Shown here: one piece after another, positions 46,497 to 55,424 of the stretch | Position numbering within the stretch: position 1 is the stretch's first letter | Layout: each line of letters opens with the position of its first letter | Made by a program: the position numbers and the translations under genes | The notes under the pieces: model-generated | The model's input: only the letters and a program-made list of their open reading frames with translations | What the model was told of the DNA's origin: nothing | Database searches by the model: none | NCBI RefSeq assembly: GCF_024124665.1 | Contig: NZ_JAMXSB010000011.1 | Location: forward strand, 1 to 64,000 | Length of the DNA stretch: 64,000 bases | Reading direction: 5' to 3' | From: Pleionea sp. CnH1-48 | GTDB lineage: Bacteria; Pseudomonadota; Gammaproteobacteria; Enterobacterales; Kangiellaceae

Positions 46497-47869
46497 CCAT
46501 TGATCTCATATTTTTCTAAGCGTCGATAAAGAGCCGAGCGGCTAACCCCCAAAGCATCGGCCACACGGCTGATATTGCCATCATAAGCTTCTAACGCCTG
46601 CTTGATCATGGCTTGCTCCATCTCGCTTAAGGTCATTGATCCCACTTCGGGCAAAGCCTCAGTGTCTGAAGTTGACTCACTGGGAACAGGCACCTGAAAA
46701 TCGGCCAAGCCCAGATGAGTTTTATTAGACATAAGAATGGCTCTTTCGATGGTTTGAGTCAACTCACGAATGTTCCCTGGCCAGGGTTGCTGCTGGAGCC
46801 ATTGCATGGCCGAAGCCTCAATAGAAAGTGGCTCAAGACCATACAATTGACTCACTCGATTAAGATGATGTTCAACCAGTAAAGGGATATCCGATTTGCG
46901 TTCTCGCAGCGGCGGCAAGTGCACTGTGATCAGGTTTAAACGAAAGAGCAAGTCTTCACGAAAAGTGCCTGCAGCAACCATCTCATTTAAATCACAGTTG
47001 GTTGCAGAAACCACTCGAACGTTCGCTCTTAAGGTTTTCGAAGAACCAACAGGTTGAAAGGATTGGTCTTGCAATATACGCAATAGTTTAACTTGAGAAC
47101 TCTTATCAAGATCGCCAATTTCATCCAAAAATATCGTACTCTCATTGGCTAGAGCAAAACGTCCTTCGCGATCCGAGCGAGCATCGGTAAAAGCACCACG
47201 AACATGCCCGAACATCTCACTTTCAAACAATGACGAACTGATTCCACCCAAGTTTACTTTAACCATTTCTTTTGCACGTCGAGCGCTATTATTATGCACA
47301 GCGTCGGCAATCAACTCTTTGCCCGTTCCACTTTCACCCAGAATTAATACTGAAGCATCAGTATTAGCGACCCGCCCGATAGTCTGCAAAACTTTGGTCA
47401 AGCTGGGGTGGCAACCGATGATGCCAGAAAAATCATAGAGTTCATCGAGCTCCTGACGTTGGAGTTCGTCGCGTTGCTGTTCTTTGCACAATGAAAGTGT
47501 TGTTTCGAGGGTTCGCACCAAGTGTTCATTGTCCCAGGGCTTGCTCATAAAATCCGCAGCCCCATGCTTCATGCCTTCGACTGCGAGTTCAATGGAGCCC
47601 CAGGCAGTTAATAAAATAACGGGCACTTCTGCATTTTGCTGTTTGATGGCCTTAAGTAGGGCCAGCCCTTCTAGCCCACTGGTTGAACGAGAAAAATTCA
47701 TATCTTGAATCACGCAATGAATGATTTCACTACGTAATATGGCAAGCGCTTCATCGTGAGAAGAAGCTTTAAAGGGACGCATGCCTTGCTGCTTTAATAA
47801 AAGCGCTATGGAGGTGGTGACGGAATAATCATCATCAACAACTAAGATATTAAACTGCTTCATATTCAT
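46493..47869 (-). CDS. Sigma-54-dependent response regulator (NtrC type)
   Basis: The 458-aa protein has a receiver domain with acidic pocket D12-D13-D14 and phosphoacceptor D56. The AAA+ domain has Walker A G-E-S-G-T-G-K (about 177-183), and G-A-F-T-D-A (about 226) replaces the usual GAFTGA sigma-54 loop, a D-for-G change seen in some MacAB-associated activators I recall. The Fis-type HTH at the end is N-I-S-R-V-A-D-A-L-G-V-S-R-S-A-L-Y-R-R. It overlaps its kinase by 4 bp and lies 100 bp downstream of the ABC permease gene, probably on the same transcript. Confidence 0.93.
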   Translation of the reverse strand: MNMKQFNILVVDDDYSVTTSIALLLKQQGMRPFKASSHDEALAILRSEIIHCVIQDMNFSRSTSGLEGLALLKAIKQQNAEVPVILLTAWGSIELAVEGMKHGAADFMSKPWDNEHLVRTLETTLSLCKEQQRDELQRQELDELYDFSGIIGCHPSLTKVLQTIGRVANTDASVLILGESGTGKELIADAVHNNSARRAKEMVKVNLGGISSSLFESEMFGHVRGAFTDARSDREGRFALANESTIFLDEIGDLDKSSQVKLLRILQDQSFQPVGSSKTLRANVRVVSATNCDLNEMVAAGTFREDLLFRLNLITVHLPPLRERKSDIPLLVEHHLNRVSQLYGLEPLSIEASAMQWLQQQPWPGNIRELTQTIERAILMSNKTHLGLADFQVPVPSESTSDTEALPEVGSMTLSEMEQAMIKQALEAYDGNISRVADALGVSRSALYRRLEKYEING

Positions 47870-47968
47870 AAGCCATGCAAAGTGGATATTAGAGCCTTTT
47901 GGCCTTTAATTTAAATCAAACCTGCAACCAGCAATCGCTGGTCGCAAGCCCTAAAAAGATTATGATAA

Positions 47969-49156
47969 CTATTCGTAATGCAAAGCGTATGCAGGGTCAA
48001 TGCGAGTAGCCATCTTACTGGGATACAAAGCACAAACAAAAGACAGGCTGAGTATGACCGCTACCGCTATTGCAAAACTCACCCAAAAGCTAAACCAGTC
48101 TAACTCAGGGAAGAGTCCTAACAAGGGCACCTGTATCGCCAGCACCAAACCTGCAAGTATACCAAAAGCTGCCAACATCATCAGCTCACCAATGATCTGC
48201 TGATGAACACTCATTGCACTTGCCCCAATGGCTCTGCGCAAACCGATTTCCTGTGTACGGCGCGTAATATTTTGCCATAGAACACCAAATAACCCCAGAG
48301 CAACCATAATGACAAAGAACAAGGCGACAATTGACAATACAATTAATGGCGTTAGCTCATTCTCGATACTTTGACTGCGTTGAGATTTCAATGTCACAAA
48401 ACTAAAGTGCCATTCTGGCGCAATGCCTTTTAGTAACGTAGACAAATGCTGTTCGTAGTTTATGTCGGTTCCCTCTTTAACTTTTATGACAATGGCAGAA
48501 GGTTGGTGACCTGTCGCGATATCAAAGCGACTGATGACATAAGGAACAGGTTTTGCTAACTCACCATACTGTCTGAACTCTTCAACAATACCGATAATCT
48601 TTCGCGGCAAAGTACCTCCGTTAGCATTATCTCCTGGCATCAATTTGTCTAGAGCATCTCCATTGCTAAAATAAGTATCGACAAATAATTGATTAACAAT
48701 AACAGGTCGATAACCTTGGCCGTTATCTCTTTCATCAAAGGCTCGGCCAGCCAGAAAGTTTACAGACAATGTCTCAAAGGCTTCATCATCTAAAGTATTG
48801 GCATTAAATGTAATCAATCGGTCATCAGAACGTGTAGAGCTTTGCCAAACAGAATTGAAAAACAAGGGCTCCTTTACAACCCCTACCGAATCAATGGCCT
48901 CCTGACTCTTCAGGGCCGCAATCATTTGGCGCAATGTTTCGCGGTTAGTATCAGTAGACCAACCACCCGATATACCTAACGAAATTTGCCAGTGATCTTG
49001 CCACTCATAGCCCAAAGGGACTTGATAGTTTCGGTAATTACTCACCGCTAAAACCGAAATCATCAATACCACAATAAAGGCAATCGCAATCTCTGTGATC
49101 ATCAGTGCATTATTTCTTTTTCTATTCCATATCAATTTAAGAATATGAGAAAACAT
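47969..49156 (-). CDS. MacB/FtsX-like ABC permease 2
   Basis: The 395-aa protein has one N-terminal TM (about 16-36), a large MacB-type periplasmic domain (about 40-260), and three C-terminal TM helices (about 275-300, 330-350, 360-382), the FtsX fold. A conserved R-x-x-E-I-G-L-R-R-A-I-G-A (about 315-327) marks the coupling helix. It ends in the 100-bp gap before the regulator gene. It is the second, shorter permease, suggesting a hetero-dimer with the one upstream. Confidence 0.92.
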   Translation of the reverse strand: MFSHILKLIWNRKRNNALMITEIAIAFIVVLMISVLAVSNYRNYQVPLGYEWQDHWQISLGISGGWSTDTNRETLRQMIAALKSQEAIDSVGVVKEPLFFNSVWQSSTRSDDRLITFNANTLDDEAFETLSVNFLAGRAFDERDNGQGYRPVIVNQLFVDTYFSNGDALDKLMPGDNANGGTLPRKIIGIVEEFRQYGELAKPVPYVISRFDIATGHQPSAIVIKVKEGTDINYEQHLSTLLKGIAPEWHFSFVTLKSQRSQSIENELTPLIVLSIVALFFVIMVALGLFGVLWQNITRRTQEIGLRRAIGASAMSVHQQIIGELMMLAAFGILAGLVLAIQVPLLGLFPELDWFSFWVSFAIAVAVILSLSFVCALYPSKMATRIDPAYALHYE

Positions 49157-49158
49157 GA

Positions 49159-50418
49159 TTACGCGGCTCCTTTCAAAGCAATAACAGGGTTTAACTTAGA
49201 CATTCGATAAGCAGGATAAATACCACTAAGAGTCCCAAAAAATATCGATAACACCAAGGTAATAACCACAACAGAAGTATTGATCGACAACTCTGCATAG
49301 GGAATAAGCCCCAGATATTCAATATATTCCAAGATACCTATACTTATTATCAGGCTCACTGCAGCGCCAATCAGAGTCAGTAATATATTTTCAATCAAAA
49401 ACTGAATGACCAGATGCCCAGAAGAAGCCCCAAAGGATTTGCGTACACCAATTTCTGTAGAACGCTCCAAAATTCGGCTGACATTTAAGTTGATCATATT
49501 GATACTGGGTAACAACATAAACGCAATGGCAATCAAACCTAGCATCAACAATAATTGATCGTCCCCCGTATCAAACGTTCGGCTATTATTGATATCCCGA
49601 GCCAGTCGAGAAAACTTTGTATCCGCTGTAGAATAAACAGTCGCATAGACAGTGTCACTGCCTGTAGATGCATAGGGCTCAAAATGATTCTTCAATGCAT
49701 TGATATACTCACTTTGAATAAACTGTCGTTTATCTTCTGAATCCACATAAATCAGTGCACCCCAGCCTCCCATAAAGTCTGTTTTATAGCTGCTACTGGG
49801 AGCTGTCGTATAAGGAACCCAAATATCAGAGTATGCATCTTGTTCTAACAAGCTCACATTATCGACCACACCGACAACCGTAAATACCTTTTCGTCAAAC
49901 TTGATTTTCTCTCCAATCGCATTCCCATCATTAAAAAGCAATGACTTTGTATGTTGATTAATAACCGCAACACTTCGCCCCTGCTCAAAATCGTCCTGCT
50001 GATAAGCACTTCCTTGCTTAAAGTTAAAATCTAATATAGAAAAGTAATCAGCGTCCGTTAAGCGCATTCGGCTTTTTACTTGCTGCCCATCCAGATAAAC
50101 ACTAACCATTCTGGGACTAGAAAATATAGAGACTTTGTCTGCCGATTTTAATGGCTTTACGTATTTATTTAAAAAATAATAACCCGGATCAGAGCTACTT
50201 GACTGAGTTCTCTCTTTATTCAGAGCTCTTAAGTAAGAAACCGATAACATATTGTCATGATTTTTTTCTGCATGCCCAGGATATATATAATTTTCTAACA
50301 ATGTTAAGCCAACCACTAATACTGACATGGTCAACACAATCCCAAACAGGTTGATAAAGGTAAAGAACTTACGCTTTTGAAATACCTTTAGAGCAATAAT
50401 CAAATAGTTTTTAAACAT
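49159..50418 (-). CDS. MacB/FtsX-like ABC permease 1
   Basis: The 419-aa protein has an N-terminal TM (about 18-40), a MacB periplasmic core domain (about 45-285), three C-terminal TM helices (about 295-320, 345-370, 378-402), and the coupling motif R-S-T-E-I-G-V-R-K-S-F-G-A. Two bp separate it from the next permease. It is probably the MacB-like mechanotransmission subunit that works with the ATPase at 50,429 and adaptor at 51,104. No outer-membrane factor is in the operon; a TolC-like channel elsewhere is likely used. Confidence 0.92.
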   Translation of the reverse strand: MFKNYLIIALKVFQKRKFFTFINLFGIVLTMSVLVVGLTLLENYIYPGHAEKNHDNMLSVSYLRALNKERTQSSSSDPGYYFLNKYVKPLKSADKVSIFSSPRMVSVYLDGQQVKSRMRLTDADYFSILDFNFKQGSAYQQDDFEQGRSVAVINQHTKSLLFNDGNAIGEKIKFDEKVFTVVGVVDNVSLLEQDAYSDIWVPYTTAPSSSYKTDFMGGWGALIYVDSEDKRQFIQSEYINALKNHFEPYASTGSDTVYATVYSTADTKFSRLARDINNSRTFDTGDDQLLLMLGLIAIAFMLLPSINMINLNVSRILERSTEIGVRKSFGASSGHLVIQFLIENILLTLIGAAVSLIISIGILEYIEYLGLIPYAELSINTSVVVITLVLSIFFGTLSGIYPAYRMSKLNPVIALKGAA

Positions 50419-50428
50419 CCTATTCCCC

Positions 50429-51103
50429 TTAATGAATCAACTGTCCGTCAAACACACGAATGAGTCGGTCGGTTCTTTTGGCTTCATCATCGTCGTGAGT
50501 CACCATAATAATCGTAGTGTTCTCGTTCTTGTTAAGGTCTTCGAGGATCTGCATGATTTCGTCACCCATGTGACTGTCCAGGTTTCCGGTAGGCTCATCT
50601 GCAAGTAGCAAACTGGGTTTTCCGGTAATGGCTCGGGCTATCGCTACTCGTTGTTGTTGTCCGCCCGATAACTGTGACGGAAAGTGATGGCTGCGTGCTG
50701 ATAAGCCTACTTTCTCTAAAGCTTCCAGTGCCAATTCACGACGTTTTTTAGATGATATTTTTCGATACAATAGCGGCAGTTCCACATTATCAATGACTCT
50801 TAACTCAGGAATCAGGTGGAACCCTTGAAAGATAAATCCTATTTTTTCGTTACGGATTTTTGCCAGCTGTTTTTCTTTGTATTGCTCAACGTTCTCTTGT
50901 TCAAGAGTGATGCTGCCTTCATTAGGCTTGTCGAGTAAACCAATAATATTGAGCAGCGTGCTTTTTCCACAACCTGAAGGGCCCATGATTGAGACAAACT
51001 CCCCCGTCTCAACTTCCAGGCTAATATTATGCAGCGCAATGGTTTCAATTTTATCGGTAAAGTATGTTTTGTTTACATTGTTTAGTTTTATCATTGTGTT
51101 CAC
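50429..51103 (-). CDS. MacB-type ABC transporter ATPase
   Basis: The 224-aa LolD/MacB-class ATPase has Walker [10 protein letters not shown] (41-49), signature L-S-G-G-Q-Q-Q-R, Walker B L-L-L-A-D-E-P-T and H-loop V-T-H-D. It energises the two FtsX-like permeases. It is encoded as a separate protein, unlike E. coli MacB, in which ATPase and permease are fused. It starts 1 bp after the adaptor stop. Confidence 0.95.
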   Translation of the reverse strand: MNTMIKLNNVNKTYFTDKIETIALHNISLEVETGEFVSIMGPSGCGKSTLLNIIGLLDKPNEGSITLEQENVEQYKEKQLAKIRNEKIGFIFQGFHLIPELRVIDNVELPLLYRKISSKKRRELALEALEKVGLSARSHHFPSQLSGGQQQRVAIARAITGKPSLLLADEPTGNLDSHMGDEIMQILEDLNKNENTTIIMVTHDDDEAKRTDRLIRVFDGQLIH

Positions 51104-52348
51104 CTAATTAATCGCAAATTCGTTAAGATGTTTAAAGCTCTCGACGTTAGAAATAATGATTTCATCACCAGCGCTTAAGCCCTTAACCACTTGAAAATAG
51201 TTTTGATTCGAAGCACCTATCCTGGCCTGTACTTTTTTGACAGTAGAATTTTGAATCACAAAAACTTCATGAGATCCTGCCCCATTAACAAAAGGGCCCT
51301 TCTCTACTAGTAAAGTGTCCTTTTCAACACCCGTGATCAGTTCCAGATCCACTCGCTGAGATGCTCTCAACAAGGAACTCGAGTTTTGTTCTAACTCAAC
51401 CCTGAGATTTAAAACGCCTTCTTTATTGGCAGCAATAATGGACACTACCTGGCCTGTCAGATAGTCTTCTCCAATTTGCACTTGCACAGGCATATCATTG
51501 CTCAACTGAGGGGAATAAAAATCACTGATACTCGCTTCAATATGAAACTGGCTCATATCAGCAATCTTAATTAAGGTCTCGCCTTCCGATACTGCTGCAC
51601 CTTCTTGTTGCTTTAACCAGGTCACAGTGCCGTCACGGGGAGCTAAAATCTGGGTGTCATCCAATAAACGCTCTTGCTCTGCCAAAGATTTTTGCAAGAT
51701 GGATTTTTCTAGCTTAATACCAGCAATTTCTGAGTTGGTGGATGCGGTCAAATCTTTGACCGACTGTTTTATCTGGCGGATTTCGATAGTGGTTCGCTTT
51801 ACATTCAATCGAGCTTCTTGCATATCATGTTTAGACGTCGCACCAATACCACCGAGTTGTTCTAATCGCTGTAATCGAGTTTTGCGGCTGTCTAAGTCCA
51901 CCTCTAACAATTCCAGACGACTTTTTTCACGATTGATCTGTTTACGCGCATCTAACTGGCGACTCTCAATATTGTTTTCCTTGAGTGCAATCTGTTCTTT
52001 AAGTCGATTAATCTCAAGAGCGACACGGGTGTTATCAAGCGACATCAACAAAGTGCCTTTTGTTACTGACTGTCCGGCATTAACCCAGACTTTATCAACC
52101 TGACTGTTGATTTCGGACGCGATGCTTTCTTCGACAAGAGGACGTACAAATCCACTGGTTGAAATTGTCGAGTTGAGATCTCCGGCTTTTACCACAGCGG
52201 TCATGATCTCATCCCGATTGATCGATGGCTTGAGTCCTTGCCATACTAAGCTGATTAAAATCGCGATAACAGCCACTGGAATAGCCACTTTGCGTAGACT
52301 CTGCCACTGATGTTTGCGCTGTGCTTGGCGACTGATTGGTCGATCCAT
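51104..52348 (-). CDS. HlyD/MacA-type periplasmic adaptor
   Basis: The 414-aa protein has a basic N-terminal cytoplasmic stretch, one TM (about 22-42), a lipoyl-type half-motif, a long helical hairpin (about 95-205) typical of membrane fusion proteins, then beta-barrel and membrane-proximal domains. As MacA does, it would join the inner-membrane ABC unit to an outer-membrane channel. It is the first gene of the five- to six-gene operon, and its promoter region carries the candidate sigma-54 site and enhancers. Confidence 0.9.
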   Translation of the reverse strand: MDRPISRQAQRKHQWQSLRKVAIPVAVIAILISLVWQGLKPSINRDEIMTAVVKAGDLNSTISTSGFVRPLVEESIASEINSQVDKVWVNAGQSVTKGTLLMSLDNTRVALEINRLKEQIALKENNIESRQLDARKQINREKSRLELLEVDLDSRKTRLQRLEQLGGIGATSKHDMQEARLNVKRTTIEIRQIKQSVKDLTASTNSEIAGIKLEKSILQKSLAEQERLLDDTQILAPRDGTVTWLKQQEGAAVSEGETLIKIADMSQFHIEASISDFYSPQLSNDMPVQVQIGEDYLTGQVVSIIAANKEGVLNLRVELEQNSSSLLRASQRVDLELITGVEKDTLLVEKGPFVNGAGSHEVFVIQNSTVKKVQARIGASNQNYFQVVKGLSAGDEIIISNVESFKHLNEFAIN

Positions 52349-52393
52349 AGTTTACCTGGCATTCTTATGTTCATTGATGTTGTATTACTAGTT

Positions 52394-52410
52394 AACACAT
52401 TTCATGCCAA
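52394..52410 (-). promoter_or_regulatory. Candidate sigma-54 (-24/-12) promoter of the export operon
   Basis: On the minus strand TTGGCATGAAATGTGTT has the -24 element TGGCAT (one off TGGCAC) and a -12 GTGT in place of TTGC, at the right 10-bp GG-to-G spacing. It sits 46 bp before the adaptor start. The -12 side is imperfect, so support comes mainly from the linked sigma-54 regulator and the enhancer palindromes upstream. Confidence 0.45.
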
Positions 52411-52481
52411 GTTTTACTTTTAAATAATTTCCTTATTTATCAATAAGATAAAATCATATCCCTGCGATAGCTGAGATCCTT

Positions 52482-52497
52482 TGTTCGTTATCGAACA
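52482..52497. promoter_or_regulatory. Enhancer palindrome 1 (activator binding site)
   Basis: TGTTCGTTATCGAACA is an inverted repeat with a TGTTCG/CGAACA arm pair. It lies about 72 bp upstream of the -24/-12 candidate and is in phase with palindrome 2 (centres 33 bp apart, about three helical turns). Confidence 0.7.
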
Positions 52498-52514
52498 CAA
52501 CCCAAAACAGCGAG

Positions 52515-52530
52515 TGTTCGATATTGAACA
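52515..52530. promoter_or_regulatory. Enhancer palindrome 2 (activator binding site)
   Basis: TGTTCGATATTGAACA, with flanking G and C extending it to 18 bp. It repeats the TGTTC/GAACA arms of palindrome 1, as NtrC-family dimers bind in tandem. It is the stronger match and may be the primary site. Confidence 0.7.
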
Positions 52531-52546
52531 CCTGGTTCACATAGGC

Positions 52547-53470
52547 TCAGCGATCTTCATTAAGCACTATGCCATCCATAGCTGCCACATCGTAGGTTGC
52601 ACTCACCAATCGGCTCCGCAAATCATATAACACTTCTTTTAAGTAGGAATGAATCGCCGTGTCTTTTGGCGACTTACGTTCACAATAAGCATTGTATTGA
52701 ATAAACTTGTCGATACTCATATAGAGATCCGCCAGATGCTGCGGGCACTGACACTGCACTGATGATTGATGATTCAATAAAGCCTGTATCTGCTGATGAT
52801 CGAGAAAAGAAGGCTTATGCTTGTTGCGTTGAATGTCCGTTTTTTCTGCAAGCAGAGCCTGTAGTTTAGACAGCACCCCCTCATCAACGTCCGCCATTTC
52901 TACTTGAATGCCAGCATTAACCAGGCGCTGATGCCGTTCAGGTTCCAGGTTTGGTGAGTATATGACCACAGGTTTGCCTTTCATCGTGATAAAAATGGAA
53001 TAAAGCAACTCTTCTATCTCATCATTGATATCACTAAACTCCATCACCAAAGCACTTACAAAGGCCGAAGAATGACTACAAAATTCGGCAACTTCCGAAA
53101 GTTTATTAACACTGTGATAGTAAAAGCTCACACGACTTTGAAATAACAGGTGCGACAGATGATCGCCAAATATTAATACCCCTCGCTTATGCTTATCGAT
53201 GCCAAAGGGCTCCTCTTGTGCGTAAGTAAAAGAAGACAGCTCGGTCATCGAAAGATGGATGACTTCGGAAACAACATAACCTAAGTCAAGAGCCCGCTTA
53301 ATGAGCTTTAGGCGTTCTACACTGCCTGCGTCATAAATTCTCCGACCATTCTCAGCGCGGTGAGACAGATTGACTTTGTAGCGCGACTCCCATACTCGCA
53401 GCGCGTGGGGAGAAATCCCAACGAGTCGAGCGACAGTACCAATAGACAAATTTCGTTCTTTTGTAGACAT
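52547..53470 (-). CDS. MerR-family regulator with unusual C-terminal sensor domain
   Basis: The 307-aa protein has an N-terminal MerR HTH (about 8-75; L-S-I-G-T-V-A-R-L-V-G-I-S-P-H-A-L-R-V-W-E). The long C-terminal region (about 90-290) has a Rossmann-like rhythm but no cobalamin-binding D-x-H-x-x-G motif, so it is not simply LitR/CarH. Two Cys in Q-C-Q-C could bind metal or sense redox. Divergent from a sigma-factor gene, with start codons 105 bp apart; it may control that promoter. Ligand unknown. Confidence 0.82.
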   Translation of the reverse strand: MSTKERNLSIGTVARLVGISPHALRVWESRYKVNLSHRAENGRRIYDAGSVERLKLIKRALDLGYVVSEVIHLSMTELSSFTYAQEEPFGIDKHKRGVLIFGDHLSHLLFQSRVSFYYHSVNKLSEVAEFCSHSSAFVSALVMEFSDINDEIEELLYSIFITMKGKPVVIYSPNLEPERHQRLVNAGIQVEMADVDEGVLSKLQALLAEKTDIQRNKHKPSFLDHQQIQALLNHQSSVQCQCPQHLADLYMSIDKFIQYNAYCERKSPKDTAIHSYLKEVLYDLRSRLVSATYDVAAMDGIVLNEDR

Positions 53471-53562
53471 AGCTTATACATGTTTAACATCTGTGTAACA
53501 GGTACTACGCCCGCACTAAACCAATGGAGCAATACTCACGTAAAAAAAGGAAATATATCTGA

Positions 53563-53592
53563 ATGCGAGTTGTTAATGAAAAGCGATGTTAA
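53563..53592 (+). other. Possible 9-codon upstream ORF overlapping the sigma-factor start
   Basis: ATG at 53563 encodes M-R-V-V-N-E-K-R-C then stop. It lies 11 bp after an AAGGA site and runs through the sigma gene ATG at 53576 in another frame. The sigma ATG itself lacks a good ribosome site. This arrangement could give translational coupling; it is speculative. Confidence 0.3.
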
Positions 53593-54586
53593 GCGATATC
53601 CCATCCTAGTCTCTGATAATGATGGACTCAGTCAATACACCGAAGCCGTAGCTCGTTACCCCTTGTTGAGTGCTGCAGAAGAACAACAACTGTTTCGCAA
53701 ACTCACTCAACTACGAGAAGGCCACTCGAATAGCTTAAAATTCCTTTCATGGAATGGAGTCCATCATCTCCACTCAATAGAAGCCGTGGAAGCATTAGCC
53801 CATAATATGAATAAACTACCAGAGCTTTCTGACACCTTATTTCAACCGAGCTGTCGAGAGTGTCATTCTATTATTGAATCCATAGAAAATCGAATACAAC
53901 AAAAAATTAATACCATTGCTTACAGAAACCTACGACTGGTCATTCGCATTGCAAAAGAGCATAACTTTTTAAAGCTTCCGCTGATGGATTTGATTCAAGA
54001 AGGTAACATCGGTTTACTCAAAGCCATTGATCGATATGACTTGGACAAAGACACCCGTTTTTCTACCTATGCTTGGTGGTGGATAAAACAAAGCATTACA
54101 GCGTATGTTAGACGTCAAGGTAGCCTGGTAAGAAAGTCAGAAAAAGTCGTTGATGATATGCTATTACTGCTGCGCCAATTTCAAACACCAGAAGATTACT
54201 CGAACTCAAAAAAACGATCAGAGGCAAAAAAATCACTCGGCTTTTCGGAGGAAAAAATAAACCAATTATTTAAGTGCGCTTTACCAGATCAATCCTTAGA
54301 CCAGGAAAATCGATATTATTCGACAGGAAGTTTCATTGACACTCTACCATCAAAGACTCGACAGCCAGATGATCTATTAATCACAAAGAAAATGTTAGTG
54401 CGACATATCAGTAAATTACCTAAACGATTGCAGGTGTTAGTTATTATGCGCTACGGACTAAAGAGTGGAGAAACTTTATCGTACCGGGAAATATCTACAG
54501 TAATAGGATTGAGCACTGAACGAACACGACAGTTAGAAAAAGAAGCACTCTATCTACTCAAAAACTCAATGACACTGAATCATTAG
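53576..54586 (+). CDS. Sigma-70 family RNA polymerase sigma factor (divergent group 2/3)
   Basis: From the ATG at 53576 the product is 336 aa. Region 1.2 is Y-P-L-L-S-A-A-E-E-Q-Q-L-F (about 27-39). Region 2 is L-R-L-V-I-R-I-A-K-E-H...D-L-I-Q-E-G-N-I-G-L-L-K-A-I-D-R-Y-D...F-S-T-Y-A-W-W-W-I-K-Q-S-I (about 120-175). Region 4 has L-S-Y-R-E-I-S-T-V-I-G-L-S-T-E-R-T-R-Q-L-E. It resembles RpoS/RpoD, but region 3 reads V-R-R-Q-G-S-L-V-R-K-S-E-K-V where the usual sigma has R-x-P-x-H, so promoter specificity may be altered. It pairs with the divergent MerR gene. Confidence 0.85.
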   Translation: MKSDVKRYPILVSDNDGLSQYTEAVARYPLLSAAEEQQLFRKLTQLREGHSNSLKFLSWNGVHHLHSIEAVEALAHNMNKLPELSDTLFQPSCRECHSIIESIENRIQQKINTIAYRNLRLVIRIAKEHNFLKLPLMDLIQEGNIGLLKAIDRYDLDKDTRFSTYAWWWIKQSITAYVRRQGSLVRKSEKVVDDMLLLLRQFQTPEDYSNSKKRSEAKKSLGFSEEKINQLFKCALPDQSLDQENRYYSTGSFIDTLPSKTRQPDDLLITKKMLVRHISKLPKRLQVLVIMRYGLKSGETLSYREISTVIGLSTERTRQLEKEALYLLKNSMTLNH

Positions 54587-54615
54587 AGGCTGTTGACCTT
54601 TCGTCGACGGCCTCT
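54585..54615. terminator. Long hairpin between convergent genes
   Basis: A 13-bp stem (AGAGGCTGTTGAC with GTCGACGGCCTCT, two G-T pairs) and 5-nt loop, starting at the sigma stop codon. No T-run follows, but it lies between convergent genes and probably ends both transcripts. Confidence 0.6.
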
Positions 54616-54623
54616 AGTCTCGC

Positions 54624-55307
54624 TCAAGAAAGAACTTGCTTTCCACGGTGAGTGATCGACCAGCGAATGCCTTTTTTACCAGGAATTTCGACAGCGAGTC
54701 CCAGAGAAACCAACAGGTCAAGCTGCTCATGAACTTTTTGAGCACTAATATCAACTTGCAGTTTTGCAAGTGTCGTTTTAACACCATTAACCGAGCGTAA
54801 TGTAAACTTGGGATGTTCTACTAAGGCTTGCAATACTTGTTGACCTAATTCACTGACCTCGACAGCTTCTGAAGTTTCATCAATGCTATCTTCTTCAGTA
54901 AAAGTATCTAATACTGGCGTTACGTTTTGCTCCAAGCCTTTCATATTTGACTCTAATCCCTTAACATCGCCTTCAATTTCTTCGGCTTTCCTTTGTGCCT
55001 GACGAACTTCTCGTAACACCTTATCAGAAAGAGATTCAATAAATTGTCGAGAAGAAATAGAAGCCAAAAGACAAAATCCAATAAACACCAGCATGTCTTC
55101 AACGGGTGGGTTATCTTTTGTTAAATTGCCAATCAGCTGACTATCACTGATTTTTAAAAACAAAGGCACCAGAAATGCAGCGACCACACCAACAAAAGCG
55201 GCAACGGCCCAATCAAAACCATTCCACTTATCTGGTTTCGATAAAACGTAGTTAACGCTTCCTCCTACAACACCAGCGATCAACATGGTCCAAACAAAAA
55301 TGCCCAT
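54624..55307 (-). CDS. YEATS-associated-type membrane protein with C-terminal winged helix
   Basis: The product is 227 aa. Three hydrophobic segments (about 4-20, 32-52, 68-86) include F-L-V-P-L-F-L-K-I-S-D-S-Q-L-I and L-V-F-I-G-F-C-L-L-A-S-I-S-S-R-Q-F-I, patterns I associate with the prokaryotic YEATS-associated helix-containing family. A coiled-coil stretch (about 100-130) and an acidic linker lead to a C-terminal winged-helix-like domain (about 155-225). In pYEATS systems the N-terminal module accompanies a YEATS domain; here a winged helix takes that place. Function unknown; membrane signalling is a guess. Confidence 0.55.
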   Translation of the reverse strand: MGIFVWTMLIAGVVGGSVNYVLSKPDKWNGFDWAVAAFVGVVAAFLVPLFLKISDSQLIGNLTKDNPPVEDMLVFIGFCLLASISSRQFIESLSDKVLREVRQAQRKAEEIEGDVKGLESNMKGLEQNVTPVLDTFTEEDSIDETSEAVEVSELGQQVLQALVEHPKFTLRSVNGVKTTLAKLQVDISAQKVHEQLDLLVSLGLAVEIPGKKGIRWSITHRGKQVLS

Positions 55308-55424
55308 AGAAATTCCTAATTTCTTGATTTTATAAAGATTAGCTTAGCAGGTGTCGATGGTCATCGCCATGGTACTTACAGACGACATGCCTGCGAAAAA
55401 CTAAGGCCTCTCTTAAGACGCCTC

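Noticed and set aside
53360-53575. 72-residue N-terminal extension of the sigma factor
   Set aside because: It would overlap the MerR coding region and adds no sigma domain, so the start at 53,576 is preferred.
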